Shown here: in pieces, positions 1-7,822 of the stretch
Numbering within the stretch: position 1 is the first letter of the stretch
How the letters are laid out: the number at the start of each line of letters is the position of its first letter
DNA from: Deltaproteobacteria bacterium
GTDB lineage: Bacteria; Desulfobacterota; Desulfobulbia; Desulfobulbales; SURF-16
NCBI GenBank assembly: GCA_029939635.1
Contig: JAOZSN010000003.1
Location: 1-40,389 of the forward strand
Length of the DNA: 40,389 bases
Direction of reading: 5' to 3'
Translations under genes and position numbers: made by a program
The notes under the pieces: generated by a model
Told to the model about the DNA's origin: nothing
Seen by the model: the letters and a program-made list of their open reading frames with translations, nothing else
Databases searched by the model: none

Positions 1-1
1 T

Positions 2-1516
2 GATATGAGCTTTTTGCAGACTGCTGTGCGGAGCATGATTGCCAGTCGACTGGCAGCCAGTGGCAAGGTGAAAATTGTTGAGCCCGGAGCTGACTATAGT
101 TTGCAGGGAACAATTACCGCCATTGGCAAGGGGGTGAGTATTAATGCTACAGTACTATGTGCTGATGGCTCGGTTCCCTCAGCCTCCTATGTATCTTCTG
201 CTGCAAATGAGGACGGTATTATTGCGGCGGTAGATGAGCTTGCTGCCAAGATTGCTGCAGGTTCCTTTGGGGCTGAAGATCCTGCCAAGAAGGTAGTTGC
301 TGTTGCCGCAGTACCTGTCGTAGCCCCTGCTCCTGCTTCATCAGCCTTTTCTACAGCTCATCCTGACCGTGCCTTTATTAAGGCTGCACCGGTGACAGCC
401 GCAAGACAACAGACCGGTCACGGGGCAATTGTCAAGGCTTCTGCTGTTGGTGCTGCTAGGCACGGTTTTATTAAGACCCAGACCTTGAAGGTTGCCATGC
501 AGGATATGGCGATTGGTGATATTGACGGTGATGGCTTTGACGATGTGGTCTTGGCTGATCAGTTTACGGCAACGGTGTATCGCCTCCAGGGTAAGCGCCT
601 TGTTAAATTTGCCGAGATTTCACTGCCAACCCAGCATAAAATTGTTTCCCTGGTGGTTGCTGATGTTGACGGTGATGGCCGTAATGAGCTGTATGTCAGT
701 GGTGCTAAAAAAGGTCGGCCTTCTTCTTTGGCAGTACAGTGGCAAGGATCAGCATGGCACTATTTGTATAAAGGGCAGGACTGGTTTGTGCGCCCCATGC
801 AACTTCCAGGGCGCGGTTGGGTTCTGGTTGGGCAGGGTGCTGGCATGAATGCCCCTTTTGCTGGGTCTATTTATGAATTACGCTTAGAGGGTACTACCCT
901 GCGCCACGGAGAACCGTTATCTGTACCTGCTACGGTAAATGTTTTCAGCTTTGAGATGGCTGATTTGGATGGTGATGGTGCGGTGGAGGTCATTGCCGTT
1001 GATGATAGTGATTTCCTGCGGGTTATGCATACCAGTGGTAGGTTGTTATGGAAGAGCTCTGATCGTTTCGGTGGTTCTGTACGCTATCTTGGTGGTCTGG
1101 ATGATCTGCGTCACCGGGCCGGTAAACCAGGGCATCAGGAGATGGACAGTATTGATGGTGAGGAGGTTAAACGTGTGTATCTGCCCACGCCTATTCTGAT
1201 AACAGATCTTAACAAAGATGGGTTGCCGGATATTATTGTCAATAAAAATGGTGATTCTGCCAGCCGTTTCTTTGACAACATCAAAACCTACCCCTCTGGT
1301 GAGATTATGGGTCTAACGTGGGACGGTCTTGGCTTAACAGAGTTATGGCGTACTAAGAAGGTTGATGGTTATGTGGCCTCCTATGCCTTGCGCAATCAGG
1401 GTCAACAACAAGATGATAGTCGGCTCTATGTTGGTGTAGTGCTTAGCCGTTCCATGGAAGATTTCTTCTCCGCCAAAGAGTCAACAGTGCTGATTTTTCC
1501 CATGCTGAAAGAATAA
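2..1516 (+). CDS. FG-GAP/VCBS repeat protein, 5'-truncated by window edge
   Basis: The reading frame is open to the left edge, so the first visible Met (base 5) is probably internal and the true start lies outside. The first ~85 residues (motif SMIASRLAASGKVKIVEP, then ADYSLQGTITAIG) look like the second half of a FlgO/CsgG-like domain that often begins such proteins in deltaproteobacteria. After an Ala/Pro/Val-rich linker (~90-155) come at least four FG-GAP blades with calcium-loop motifs: DIDGDGFDD (~172), DVDGDGRNE (~219), DLDGDGAVE (~320) and DLNKDGLPD (~400). A beta-propeller that is exported and acts in the envelope is inferred; the signal peptide would lie outside the window. The gene is convergent with glnB and shares its terminator. 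The ligand or exact role cannot be read from the sequence. Confidence 0.8.
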   Translation, partial: DMSFLQTAVRSMIASRLAASGKVKIVEPGADYSLQGTITAIGKGVSINATVLCADGSVPSASYVSSAANEDGIIAAVDELAAKIAAGSFGAEDPAKKVVAVAAVPVVAPAPASSAFSTAHPDRAFIKAAPVTAARQQTGHGAIVKASAVGAARHGFIKTQTLKVAMQDMAIGDIDGDGFDDVVLADQFTATVYRLQGKRLVKFAEISLPTQHKIVSLVVADVDGDGRNELYVSGAKKGRPSSLAVQWQGSAWHYLYKGQDWFVRPMQLPGRGWVLVGQGAGMNAPFAGSIYELRLEGTTLRHGEPLSVPATVNVFSFEMADLDGDGAVEVIAVDDSDFLRVMHTSGRLLWKSSDRFGGSVRYLGGLDDLRHRAGKPGHQEMDSIDGEEVKRVYLPTPILITDLNKDGLPDIIVNKNGDSASRFFDNIKTYPSGEIMGLTWDGLGLTELWRTKKVDGYVASYALRNQGQQQDDSRLYVGVVLSRSMEDFFSAKESTVLIFPMLKE

Positions 1517-1522
1517 AAAAAC

Positions 1523-1572
1523 AGGAGTAGAGAAGTAAAGGAAGATGACATCTTCTTTACTTCTCTACTCCT
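1523..1572. terminator. bidirectional Rho-independent terminator
   Basis: An 18-bp perfect inverted repeat (1523-1540 with 1555-1572) extends inward by a few more pairs with one bulge. It is preceded by a run of seven A and followed by TTCTATTTTTTC, so U-tracts exist in both directions. It lies between two convergent genes (FG-GAP protein ending 1516, glnB ending 1585), as expected for a shared terminator. Confidence 0.9.
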
Positions 1573-1584
1573 TTCTATTTTTTC

Positions 1585-1923
1585 TTAGATCGCCTCTTCA
1601 CCCCGTTCGCCGGTGCGGACGCGGATTACCTCATCCACAGGCATGATAAAGAGTTTGCCGTCACCAATCTTACCAGTGTTGGCTGATTTCATGATGGCAT
1701 CAACCACCATATCAGCTTGATCACTGTCCACCACCAGTTCTATCTTGAGTTTGGGGATAAAATCAACATTGTACTCAGCACCGCGGTAAACCTCCTTATG
1801 TCCCTTCTGGCGACCATAGCCTTTAACCTCGGAGAGGGTCATTCCTTTGATGCCAATATCATTTAAGGCCTCTTTGATATCGTCTAGCTTGTACGGTTTG
1901 ATGATCGCTTCTATCTTCTGCAT
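1585..1923 (-). CDS. glnB: nitrogen regulatory protein P-II (GlnB/GlnK)
   Basis: 112 residues, the standard P-II length. It starts MQKIEAIIKPYKLDDIKEAL and keeps the T-loop with the uridylylation tyrosine Tyr51 (EVYRGAEYNVDF), the B-loop (TGKIGDGKLF) and the C-terminal RVRTGERGEEAI. P-II trimers sense 2-oxoglutarate, ATP/ADP and, through uridylylation, glutamine. Placement just downstream of amtB says this copy probably acts as GlnK, docking on and blocking the ammonium channel; GlnB and GlnK cannot be separated by sequence alone. A GAGG ribosome-binding site sits 8 nt before the ATG. It is probably co-transcribed with amtB (69-bp gap holding a small inverted repeat). Confidence 0.96.
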   Translation of the reverse strand: MQKIEAIIKPYKLDDIKEALNDIGIKGMTLSEVKGYGRQKGHKEVYRGAEYNVDFIPKLKIELVVDSDQADMVVDAIMKSANTGKIGDGKLFIMPVDEVIRVRTGERGEEAI

Positions 1924-1948
1924 ATGGTTTTCCTCTTTTTCTTAATAA

Positions 1949-1983
1949 CAGGTGTCAGCAAGAAGCTAACACCTGATACCTGG
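1949..1983. repeat. family C heptamer inverted repeat between amtB and glnB
   Basis: Read on the minus strand, two CAGGTRT-type heptamers (CAGGTAT, CAGGTGT) are followed by an inverted copy, giving an 11-bp stem with one mismatch (1949-1959 against 1965-1975) and a 5-nt loop. No U-tract follows, so a full terminator is unlikely; partial attenuation or mRNA processing between the two cistrons is possible. The same heptamer unit recurs at 37954-37970. Confidence 0.55.
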
Positions 1984-1992
1984 TAGTTTAGT

Positions 1993-3204
1993 TTATATTG
2001 TATAGCCAATCTCGCTGTGCTGGGTCAAATCAAGCCCCTGGATTTCATCATCGCGGTCAACACGGAGGCCGATGAGCATGTCAATGGCCTTTAGGATAAT
2101 GAAAGAGGCACTGACAGAATAGATGATGGTGACTCCTGCGTCAATCAGCTGGGTGGTAAAGAGGCCAGGGTTGCCGTAGAAGAGGCCGTTGGCACCAGCG
2201 CTGTTGACAGTTGTGGTGGCAAACAGTCCCGTGGCCAGGGCACCCCATAGGCCACCAACACCATGGACACCAACAACATCAAGGGCGTCGTCGTAGCCCA
2301 ATTTACCCTTGGCAAGTACGGCAAAATAACAGAGAGAGCCACCCACCAGGCCGATGAGCATTGCTGAGCCCGGTGTTACAAAACCACAGCCTGGGGTGAT
2401 GGCCACCAGGCCTGCCACGGCACCAGAAGCGCCGCCAAGACAGGTGGGCTTTCCCTGGTTGAGCCATTCTGCTAAAATCCAGGCAAGGGCACCGCAACCA
2501 GCTGCAACCTGGGTGGTGAGAAAGGCATTAGCAGCAATGCCGTCGGCAGCAAGGGCAGAACCAGCATTAAAGCCAAACCAGCCAAACCAGAGGATGCCAG
2601 CACCCAGCAGGGTCATGCCCAGATTATGGGGATGCATGGCCTCGCGTCCCCAGCCTTTGCGTTTGCCGATTAGTAGTGCTGCCACCAGTGCCGCTGCACC
2701 TGAATTTATATGGATAACAGTGCCACCAGCAAAGTCAAGGCCGCCGTGATTGCTGATCCAGCCACCACCCCAAACCCAGTGGCATACAGGGAAATAAACA
2801 AGGGTGGTCCAGAGGATGGTGAAGAGTAGGAAGGCGGAGAATTTAATTCTTTCGGCAAAGGCACCGGTGATCAATGCCGGGGTGATAACGGCAAACATGA
2901 GCTGAAAGGCGCAAAAAACCAGGTGGGGGATGGTTGAGCCTTCCTGTGGCGAAGCTGTGACCCCATTGAGCATGAAAAAATCCATATTGCCCACCAGACC
3001 CCCAATGTCACCACCAAAGGCCATGGAGTAGCCGTATATTACCCATATAACGGTTACAACGCCAAGACAAATAAAGCTTTGCAGCAGGGTGGAAAGGACA
3101 TTTTTAGAGCGGACCATGCCGCCGTAAAAGAGGGCCAGGCCCGGGGTCATCAGCATGACCATGGCGGTGGCCACGAGCATAAATGCGGTATCTCCAGAAT
3201 TCAT
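1993..3204 (-). CDS. amtB: ammonium transporter AmtB
   Basis: 403 residues, about 11 membrane segments, Amt/Rh family. Family hallmarks are visible: MTPGLALFYGGMVRSKNVLS near the N-terminus, the first pore histidine in GGTVIHINSGAAALV and the second in DVVGVHGVGGLWG, with the conserved GWFGFNAGSAL segment between them. It conducts ammonium/ammonia across the inner membrane. The start is supported by AAGGAG 8 nt upstream. A near-perfect sigma-54 promoter lies about 80 bp upstream and a P-II gene follows, the classic nitrogen-limitation operon. The C-terminal tail (EIQGLDLTQHSEIGY) carries the conserved region that contacts P-II. Confidence 0.97.
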   Translation of the reverse strand: MNSGDTAFMLVATAMVMLMTPGLALFYGGMVRSKNVLSTLLQSFICLGVVTVIWVIYGYSMAFGGDIGGLVGNMDFFMLNGVTASPQEGSTIPHLVFCAFQLMFAVITPALITGAFAERIKFSAFLLFTILWTTLVYFPVCHWVWGGGWISNHGGLDFAGGTVIHINSGAAALVAALLIGKRKGWGREAMHPHNLGMTLLGAGILWFGWFGFNAGSALAADGIAANAFLTTQVAAGCGALAWILAEWLNQGKPTCLGGASGAVAGLVAITPGCGFVTPGSAMLIGLVGGSLCYFAVLAKGKLGYDDALDVVGVHGVGGLWGALATGLFATTTVNSAGANGLFYGNPGLFTTQLIDAGVTIIYSVSASFIILKAIDMLIGLRVDRDDEIQGLDLTQHSEIGYTI

Positions 3205-3281
3205 TGTGTACAGCTCCTTGTGGTAAAATATGATAAAGAGGCGTTACTGTCAGTACGACACGGTGTGTTGTCTGTACTTAC

Positions 3282-3297
3282 AGCAAGGGCTGTGCCA
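3282..3297 (-). promoter_or_regulatory. sigma-54 (-24/-12) promoter of amtB-glnB
   Basis: On the minus strand the sequence is TGGCAC-AGCCC-TTGCT, a full match to the sigma-54 consensus TGGCAC-N5-TTGC with GG and GC at the right spacing. The predicted transcript start is near 3270, leaving a ~65-nt leader before the amtB ATG at 3204. Control by NtrC is the usual arrangement; no clear NtrC site was identified. Confidence 0.88.
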
Positions 3298-3364
3298 TAG
3301 ATGTGTCCGGATATTTTTTTAGCGGTATATTAGGTGGTTACTGGATGGTGTTCTTTTGTTGGGG

Positions 3365-3418
3365 CGTAATCCCACCAAACAAAATGACATTTTTGTAATT
3401 TTGTTTGGTGGGATTACG
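3365..3418. repeat. perfect 21-bp inverted repeat (family D palindrome)
   Basis: Arms 3365-3385 and 3398-3418 are exact reverse complements (outer sequence CGTAATCCCACCAAAC), separated by a 12-nt loop. There is no U-tract on either side, so it is not a standard intrinsic terminator, although it follows the chemotaxis receptor gene directly. A related string (GTGGGTTACGGTAGG) overlaps the receptor's stop codon at 3433-3447. It resembles the short 'GTGGGATTACG' palindromes dispersed in many bacterial genomes. Confidence 0.7.
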
Positions 3419-3436
3419 AAAATGAAAGGCAGTGGG

Positions 3437-4951
3437 TTACGGTAGGAACATGGTGTCGTGATCAGCTTCATCCTGCTGCCAACTTTCCACTCCGCTTTCA
3501 GTGCTGTCTGTCTTGACCTTGAATTGGGACATGGAGGAGGAAAGGTTTCTGGCGTTTTCAGCAGTGTGCTGGATGCCACTGTCCAGCTCATGGATGGCTC
3601 GGTTGATTTGTTCAACACCTAGGGCCTGTTCAGTAGAGGCGGTGGTTATTTCGTTGATAATATTGGATACCTTGTCCATGTCTGTGGCAACATCACCAAA
3701 ATCTTCTTGGGCCTGAGTGACAAGATGTGATCCTTCTTGGACTTTATTAATGGTATTCTCTAAGAGCTCTGCAGTGCTCTTGGCTGCCTCGGCTGAGCGC
3801 ATGGCTAAATTCCGAACCTCTTCAGCCACCACAGCAAATCCTGCCCCTGCCTCACCAGCTCTTGCGGCCTCAACAGCCGCATTCAAGGCCAGCAGGTTAG
3901 TTTGAAAGGCTATCTCATCAATGGTTTTAATAATTTTTGATGTTTCTTGACTAGAGGTGGAAATGCCCTCCATGGCATGGGTGATTTTATTCATTGACTC
4001 GGCGGCACGAGTCACACCTTGGCCGGTATTTCCCACCATCTGATGGGCGGCACTGGTATTCTCTGAGTTTTGCTTTGTCATGGCATTGACCTCTTCCAGG
4101 GAAGAGGATGTTTCTTCCAATGATGCAGCCTGACTGCTGGCTGCATCAGAAAGCTTCAGCGATATGTCAGTGTTGGTCTGGATGGTCATATTGAGACTGC
4201 TGATGGCGCTGTTAAGGCTTTCGGCCATTTCTTGCAATTCATCTTCACCCTTGACCTCAAGCACGTGGGAAAAATCACTCATGCCTAATATTTTCGTGAA
4301 GGAGGTAACTTGGAGGAGACGTAAGATTACACTGCGTACCATAAGGATAAAGGCGACCATGGCAAAAATAATGATCGCCATGGTGATTATTGTCGTAACG
4401 CGCAAGGATGTCAGCGTTGAAAGCATGGTAGCAGAGGTCGTTGATTCGTCTTTTTTAATTACTGTGGTAATGGTTTTGAATGCCTCAAAGGCAGGGGTGT
4501 CGTCAATTTTAACAATTTTGTCAACCTCTGTTGCCGTCTTGCCTTGCGCTACGAGGGAGGCGGCGATATGCATATTGTCGCTGTAGGCCTTGGCAACGAG
4601 TTCAATCTTTTTTATGGCCTGCTGTTCTCTGTCTGTAGGGCTGATTTCTTTGAGCTGGCTGATGGCATTTTGCATGACGCTACTATTTTTCTTAAAACGA
4701 TCCTGGTACTTATCTTGGCCGCGGAGGACATAGTTTTTAAAATTATGAATAAAACCACCATAGCCAAATTGAGACTGAATTTCGCCAAGCAAGGCAAGTT
4801 TGGCCACGGACTGTTGATTATAGTCTGCCCATATCTGTTCAACCTGGTTCATGGAACGGTTCACCAAGATGATGGCTAATAAAATGGTAAGGCCAAGAAA
4901 CATGGAGAAAATTAAAGTTTTAAGTTTAATGGTGAGTCGCAAGGGATTCAT
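3437..4951 (-). CDS. methyl-accepting chemotaxis protein
   Basis: 504 residues from ATG at 4951. The frame stays open to 5032, but that stretch lies upstream of a good promoter and the shorter start gives a normal N-terminus with a membrane anchor (TLIFSMFLGLTILLAIILV). Order: membrane segment, periplasmic helical sensor of ~160 residues with the motif GYGGFIHNFKNYVLRG, second membrane segment (~185-207), HAMP (~208-260), then the cytoplasmic signalling coiled coil. The hairpin tip is intact (EIAFQTNLLALNAAVEAARAGE). It senses a ligand and controls CheA; the ligand is unknown. GAGG lies 6 nt before the start. No che kinase genes are nearby, so it must feed a remote array. Confidence 0.93.
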   Translation of the reverse strand: MNPLRLTIKLKTLIFSMFLGLTILLAIILVNRSMNQVEQIWADYNQQSVAKLALLGEIQSQFGYGGFIHNFKNYVLRGQDKYQDRFKKNSSVMQNAISQLKEISPTDREQQAIKKIELVAKAYSDNMHIAASLVAQGKTATEVDKIVKIDDTPAFEAFKTITTVIKKDESTTSATMLSTLTSLRVTTIITMAIIIFAMVAFILMVRSVILRLLQVTSFTKILGMSDFSHVLEVKGEDELQEMAESLNSAISSLNMTIQTNTDISLKLSDAASSQAASLEETSSSLEEVNAMTKQNSENTSAAHQMVGNTGQGVTRAAESMNKITHAMEGISTSSQETSKIIKTIDEIAFQTNLLALNAAVEAARAGEAGAGFAVVAEEVRNLAMRSAEAAKSTAELLENTINKVQEGSHLVTQAQEDFGDVATDMDKVSNIINEITTASTEQALGVEQINRAIHELDSGIQHTAENARNLSSSMSQFKVKTDSTESGVESWQQDEADHDTMFLP

Positions 4952-4995
4952 GGGAGGCCTCGTGGGAAAGGAATCAAGGATAGGATATTTATAGC

Positions 4996-5025
4996 AGTGT
5001 ATGGCTAAACTGGCTGAATTGTCAA
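4996..5025 (-). promoter_or_regulatory. sigma-70-type promoter of the chemotaxis receptor
   Basis: Minus strand: perfect -35 TTGACA (5020-5025), 18-bp spacer, -10 TACACT (4996-5001). The start point would be near 4989, giving a ~38-nt leader to the ATG at 4951 and excluding the longer reading frame start at 5032. Confidence 0.55.
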
Positions 5026-5136
5026 GAAACAACAGTCGACCCGGGAAAGCTGGTGACGTTAAAAGAGAATAACGCAGGGCAAAGCAGTGGGGTTGGCTTG
5101 ACTCTTTGGTAAATATTTTTAAGTACGAGATGTAGG

Positions 5137-5185
5137 GAGACCTCGCTGGTTCAGACCCAGGGAGGGCAAGAACCAGGAAGATCTA
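5137..5185 (-). terminator. possible terminator hairpin after DUF4282 gene
   Basis: Inverted repeat CTGGTTC/GAACCAG (5146-5152 with 5170-5176), extendable outward with mismatches (AGATCT against AGGTCT). It follows the DUF4282 gene on the minus strand, but no strong U-tract is present, so the call is weak. The rest of 5033-5209 shows nothing coding. Confidence 0.25.
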
Positions 5186-5209
5186 GGAAGGGGTGGGGTT
5201 GCTGGAGGG

Positions 5210-5521
5210 TTATGATGATTTTTGTTTGGCCAGTTCTGTGGTGTTTTCGGCAATGCGAAAGACTACCACCACCAGCTCCAGAAACATTCTGGCCCATAGC
5301 ACCATGATGAGAAAGGAGAGGGGGGCAGCAATAAGCAGGGTGAATATACCTGTGAGAAACGATTCGAAGAAACCTGAAAAACCAAGTACGAGAGCCGATA
5401 TGGCTGAACTGAGAATGGCAATGATGTAGAAGAATTTTATCATTTTGATGGTGATAAATTCCGAGAATGACATATCAAAAAGTGCGCCCAAGGTTTTCTT
5501 GACGATATTGCTCTCTTCCAT
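5210..5521 (-). CDS. DUF4282 family membrane protein
   Basis: 103 residues. The start MEESNIVKKTLGALFDMSFSEFITIKMIKFFY and two hydrophobic stretches (IIAILSSAISALVLGFSGF at ~32-50 and FTLLIAAPLSFLIMVLWARMFLELVVVVF at ~60-88) match the DUF4282 family of small two-helix inner-membrane proteins. The function of the family is not known. It lies 28 bp downstream of a secreted coiled-coil protein on the same strand and is probably co-transcribed with it. Confidence 0.85.
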   Translation of the reverse strand: MEESNIVKKTLGALFDMSFSEFITIKMIKFFYIIAILSSAISALVLGFSGFFESFLTGIFTLLIAAPLSFLIMVLWARMFLELVVVVFRIAENTTELAKQKSS

Positions 5522-5549
5522 AATGCTTTTCCTTGTTAATGGTTTGTGG

Positions 5550-7094
5550 TTAAAATGCGGAATTGGTATTGGCCTGTTTGGTCTTGGTTGCAGCCTGGTC
5601 TCGGCTGTCTATGATTTTCGCATTTTTTGTATTACCATACATAAGTATGAACTGATTCTCTAAGTCAAGCATTGCCATAATTCTATTGGAGCTGAATTCG
5701 GCAGAAACCAATAAGAGTGATTGGCCGGAATCCCTCTGCCATGCCTTGTTAAATATTTGCACGCCCTCTTTTGTTGTGTGTTTTTCATCTTCTGCTGGGT
5801 CACCATATTTTTGGATCAGTTTAGGGGCAATGGCTTTGAAGGCTTTCAGGTCATCAAGCATATAAGAAAAGGCGACAAGTTTGGCCTTGGGGCGGCGGAA
5901 CATGTCCTTCTGTACGACATATTGCGCCACACCCATGGCGGCTCCTAAGCCAATGGCGCTGGTGTCGTAAATTTCAGTAAATTGTGTCTCTGTTTCAGAG
6001 GCCTGCTCAGGCTCACGCATCATAAATGTACCGCCCACCTTTTCGATGGCTCGGCGGAATTTTTCTGGTGCTATGGAGGAGTTTGCCATGGCTATGGTGT
6101 TAAACAGCACCAGCTTTTCCCTTTCCCGTTTTTTGATTGACGCTATTTTTTGCTGCTGTTTGGCCTCCTCCTTTTTCTTTGCTACGGCTAGTTGTTGCTG
6201 GCGTTTTTTTTCGGCCTTGGCCTTGGCTGTTGCCGCTTTTTCTTTCTGCTGCTGTTCAATAGCCAGTTGTTGCTGGCGTTTTTCTGCCACCTCAACCCTG
6301 GTCTTTTCTTCATTTTGTTTCTGGATGACAAGTTGCTGCTGGCGTTTCTTCTCTTGCTGGTTTTGGCGGGTAACCTGCTGCTGTTGCTTCTCTTTCGCCA
6401 CAACCTTGGCTGCGGCTGCCGCTGCCTCTTGCGCCTTCAGTTCTCGCTCAAAGGCCAGTTCTGTTCCTGACGCGGCCAGCTTAAATTCTATAGTGTAATT
6501 GGTTTTGCCGTTAATACTACGGCCATCGCTGGCTACCTTGCCGTTATAGTTTCGAACTCGCCATTTATACTGCTTGAGCCATTTGGTGAAGGTATTCAGG
6601 GCTATTGTGCCTTTTTGGTTGTCATAGCTGCCATAAATCTCATAGGCCCAGGTATTACCACCGTAGGGGCCGTGAATTATTTCATGATCCATAATGGCGG
6701 TAATATTGGTGTGAAGCTTGTCACCAATATTAATGCGGTCAATCTTGATAATCTTTAGCTTGGCCTTGATTGGTGATTTGGCATAGGTATCATAATAGGC
6801 CCCGGCCCACACCTGGCCGGTGCTGAAAGGTTGATTTGTTGCCACGGCTGGCCTCTTGTTTCTTTTGGTTGCTGGCGTTGCGGTCTTAGTAACCGCTTTG
6901 GGCTGACCTTGAAAACGCTCGATCTGGCCCTGAACCTCTTTTGCCGACTGCTGGGCATTTTGAACATCGCTGGAGCCAATGGCCCCGCTGACCGTATCAA
7001 CTATCTTGCCCAGGTCGCTGAAACTGAAGGCAAAGGAAATGGTGGTGCTGGCCAACAGGCAGGCAAGGGTGAAAATGGCAACTCGTAATTTCAT
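5550..7094 (-). CDS. secreted protein with Lys/Gln-rich coiled coil, function unknown
   Basis: 514 residues. A signal peptide (MKLRVAIFTLACLLASTTISFA) predicts export. Residues ~85-215 form a possible beta domain (TGQVWAGAYYDTYAKSPIKA; GPYGGNTWAYEIYGSYDNQ). Residues ~220-335 are a highly charged, low-complexity helix in which the string KRQQQL recurs at least three times (KKRQQQLVI, EKRQQQLAI, KKRQQQLAV), reminiscent of TolA/TonB-type periplasmic spacers. The C-terminal ~170 residues form another globular domain ending at TNSAF. I do not recognise a named family for the globular parts. Spanning or contacting the cell wall is an inference from the long helix. It lies upstream of the DUF4282 gene on the same strand. 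Confidence 0.75.
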   Translation of the reverse strand: MKLRVAIFTLACLLASTTISFAFSFSDLGKIVDTVSGAIGSSDVQNAQQSAKEVQGQIERFQGQPKAVTKTATPATKRNKRPAVATNQPFSTGQVWAGAYYDTYAKSPIKAKLKIIKIDRINIGDKLHTNITAIMDHEIIHGPYGGNTWAYEIYGSYDNQKGTIALNTFTKWLKQYKWRVRNYNGKVASDGRSINGKTNYTIEFKLAASGTELAFERELKAQEAAAAAAKVVAKEKQQQQVTRQNQQEKKRQQQLVIQKQNEEKTRVEVAEKRQQQLAIEQQQKEKAATAKAKAEKKRQQQLAVAKKKEEAKQQQKIASIKKREREKLVLFNTIAMANSSIAPEKFRRAIEKVGGTFMMREPEQASETETQFTEIYDTSAIGLGAAMGVAQYVVQKDMFRRPKAKLVAFSYMLDDLKAFKAIAPKLIQKYGDPAEDEKHTTKEGVQIFNKAWQRDSGQSLLLVSAEFSSNRIMAMLDLENQFILMYGNTKNAKIIDSRDQAATKTKQANTNSAF

Positions 7095-7126
7095 AATGGT
7101 ATAACTCTGAAGAAGATTGTTAAAAT

Positions 7127-7155
7127 AACGGCGATTCCAGGAAGGAATCGCCGTT
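7127..7155 (-). terminator. hairpin terminator after PEP-CTERM gene
   Basis: Perfect 12-bp stem (7127-7138 with 7144-7155, AACGGCGATTCC) with a 5-nt loop, lying between the end of the PEP-CTERM gene and the start of the next minus-strand gene. On the minus strand it is followed by ATTTTAAC, a short U-rich stretch, so termination may be partial. Confidence 0.65.
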
Positions 7156-7173
7156 GTCTGTAATGCCTTATGA

Positions 7174-7683
7174 CTAAGGGTGGATTTGTTTTTTACGGCG
7201 CATGGCCACCAGTCCCATCAGGCCTGAGCCCAAGAGATAAACGGCACCGGGGATGGGGGTAGGTGTGCTATTGGCATTCCAGTGACCCTGAACACCGCCA
7301 CTCATGCCTGAGTATGTGCCCCCTGTGATTGCGGTGTCCGTCACGCCTCCATAAAAGGTGTCATTAACATTCCAACTCTGCCTGGTGTTCTCGTTGTGTT
7401 TAAAGTTAAGCCTACCGTTATTTATCAGAAATGTTCCCGTAAAATTCCATATTTCAAGGTCAGGGAATTGCCAGGTTCCTGTTATGTCAAACAGGGTGCC
7501 GATTTCATTAAGTTCCTGGCTTTCGAAGCGTAATATCGAGCCATCTGGACTCTCACTGCCACTCCATGAAATCACCCAATCACGACCCGTTAAATCAACC
7601 GAGGCCGCCTCACATACAGGCGCTACAGTCAGAGCGCAGACGGATAAACAGGTGCTTAATGTAATAGTCTTTAGAATATTCAC
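7174..7683 (-). CDS. PEP-CTERM/VPLPA-CTERM sorting domain protein
   Basis: 169 residues from a GTG at 7683, chosen because AAGGAG lies 10 nt upstream and the protein then opens with a clean signal peptide (ILKTITLSTCLSVCALTVAPVCEA). The frame continues to an ATG at 7749, but that would add a poor, basic leader. The C-terminus has the tripartite sorting signal: TPIPGAV, hydrophobic helix YLLGSGLMGLVAM, basic tail RRKK. Such tails are cut by an exosortase and the proteins are usually linked to exopolysaccharide or biofilm; no exosortase gene is in this window. The 110-residue body is unrecognised, probably beta-rich (many W, G, N, T). A sigma-54-like site lies upstream. Confidence 0.88.
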   Translation of the reverse strand: MNILKTITLSTCLSVCALTVAPVCEAASVDLTGRDWVISWSGSESPDGSILRFESQELNEIGTLFDITGTWQFPDLEIWNFTGTFLINNGRLNFKHNENTRQSWNVNDTFYGGVTDTAITGGTYSGMSGGVQGHWNANSTPTPIPGAVYLLGSGLMGLVAMRRKKQIHP

Positions 7684-7805
7684 TTTTTTCTTTCTCCTTT
7701 TCTTATTCGGGGCCAACTGTTCAGAGCAATAGCCCGTAACAGTGAGCACGTCAATATCAGCCTTCTAGGGGCCAACGCTGAACAACACATTTCCTCACAC
7801 CTAAA

Positions 7806-7822
7806 AAGCAGAAACTATGCCA
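7806..7822 (-). promoter_or_regulatory. putative sigma-54 promoter of the PEP-CTERM gene
   Basis: Minus strand reads TGGCAT-AGTTT-CTGCTT: GG and GC elements at the correct spacing with one mismatch in each half of the -24/-12 consensus. The start would be near 7795, ~110 nt before the GTG. PEP-CTERM genes in other bacteria are known to be controlled by sigma-54 systems (PrsK/PrsR), which makes the match more plausible. Confidence 0.4.

Noticed and set aside
2354..2749. 131-residue plus-strand frame
   Set aside because: Antisense to amtB, an unmistakable full-length gene.
4952..5032. N-terminal extension of the chemotaxis receptor
   Set aside because: It lies across the predicted promoter and lacks receptor-like sequence; ATG 4951 has a ribosome-binding site.
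6046..6498. 150-residue Cys/Phe-rich open frame on the plus strand
   Set aside because: Antisense to the Lys/Gln-rich coiled-coil coding region; its composition is the complement of AAG/CAG codons.
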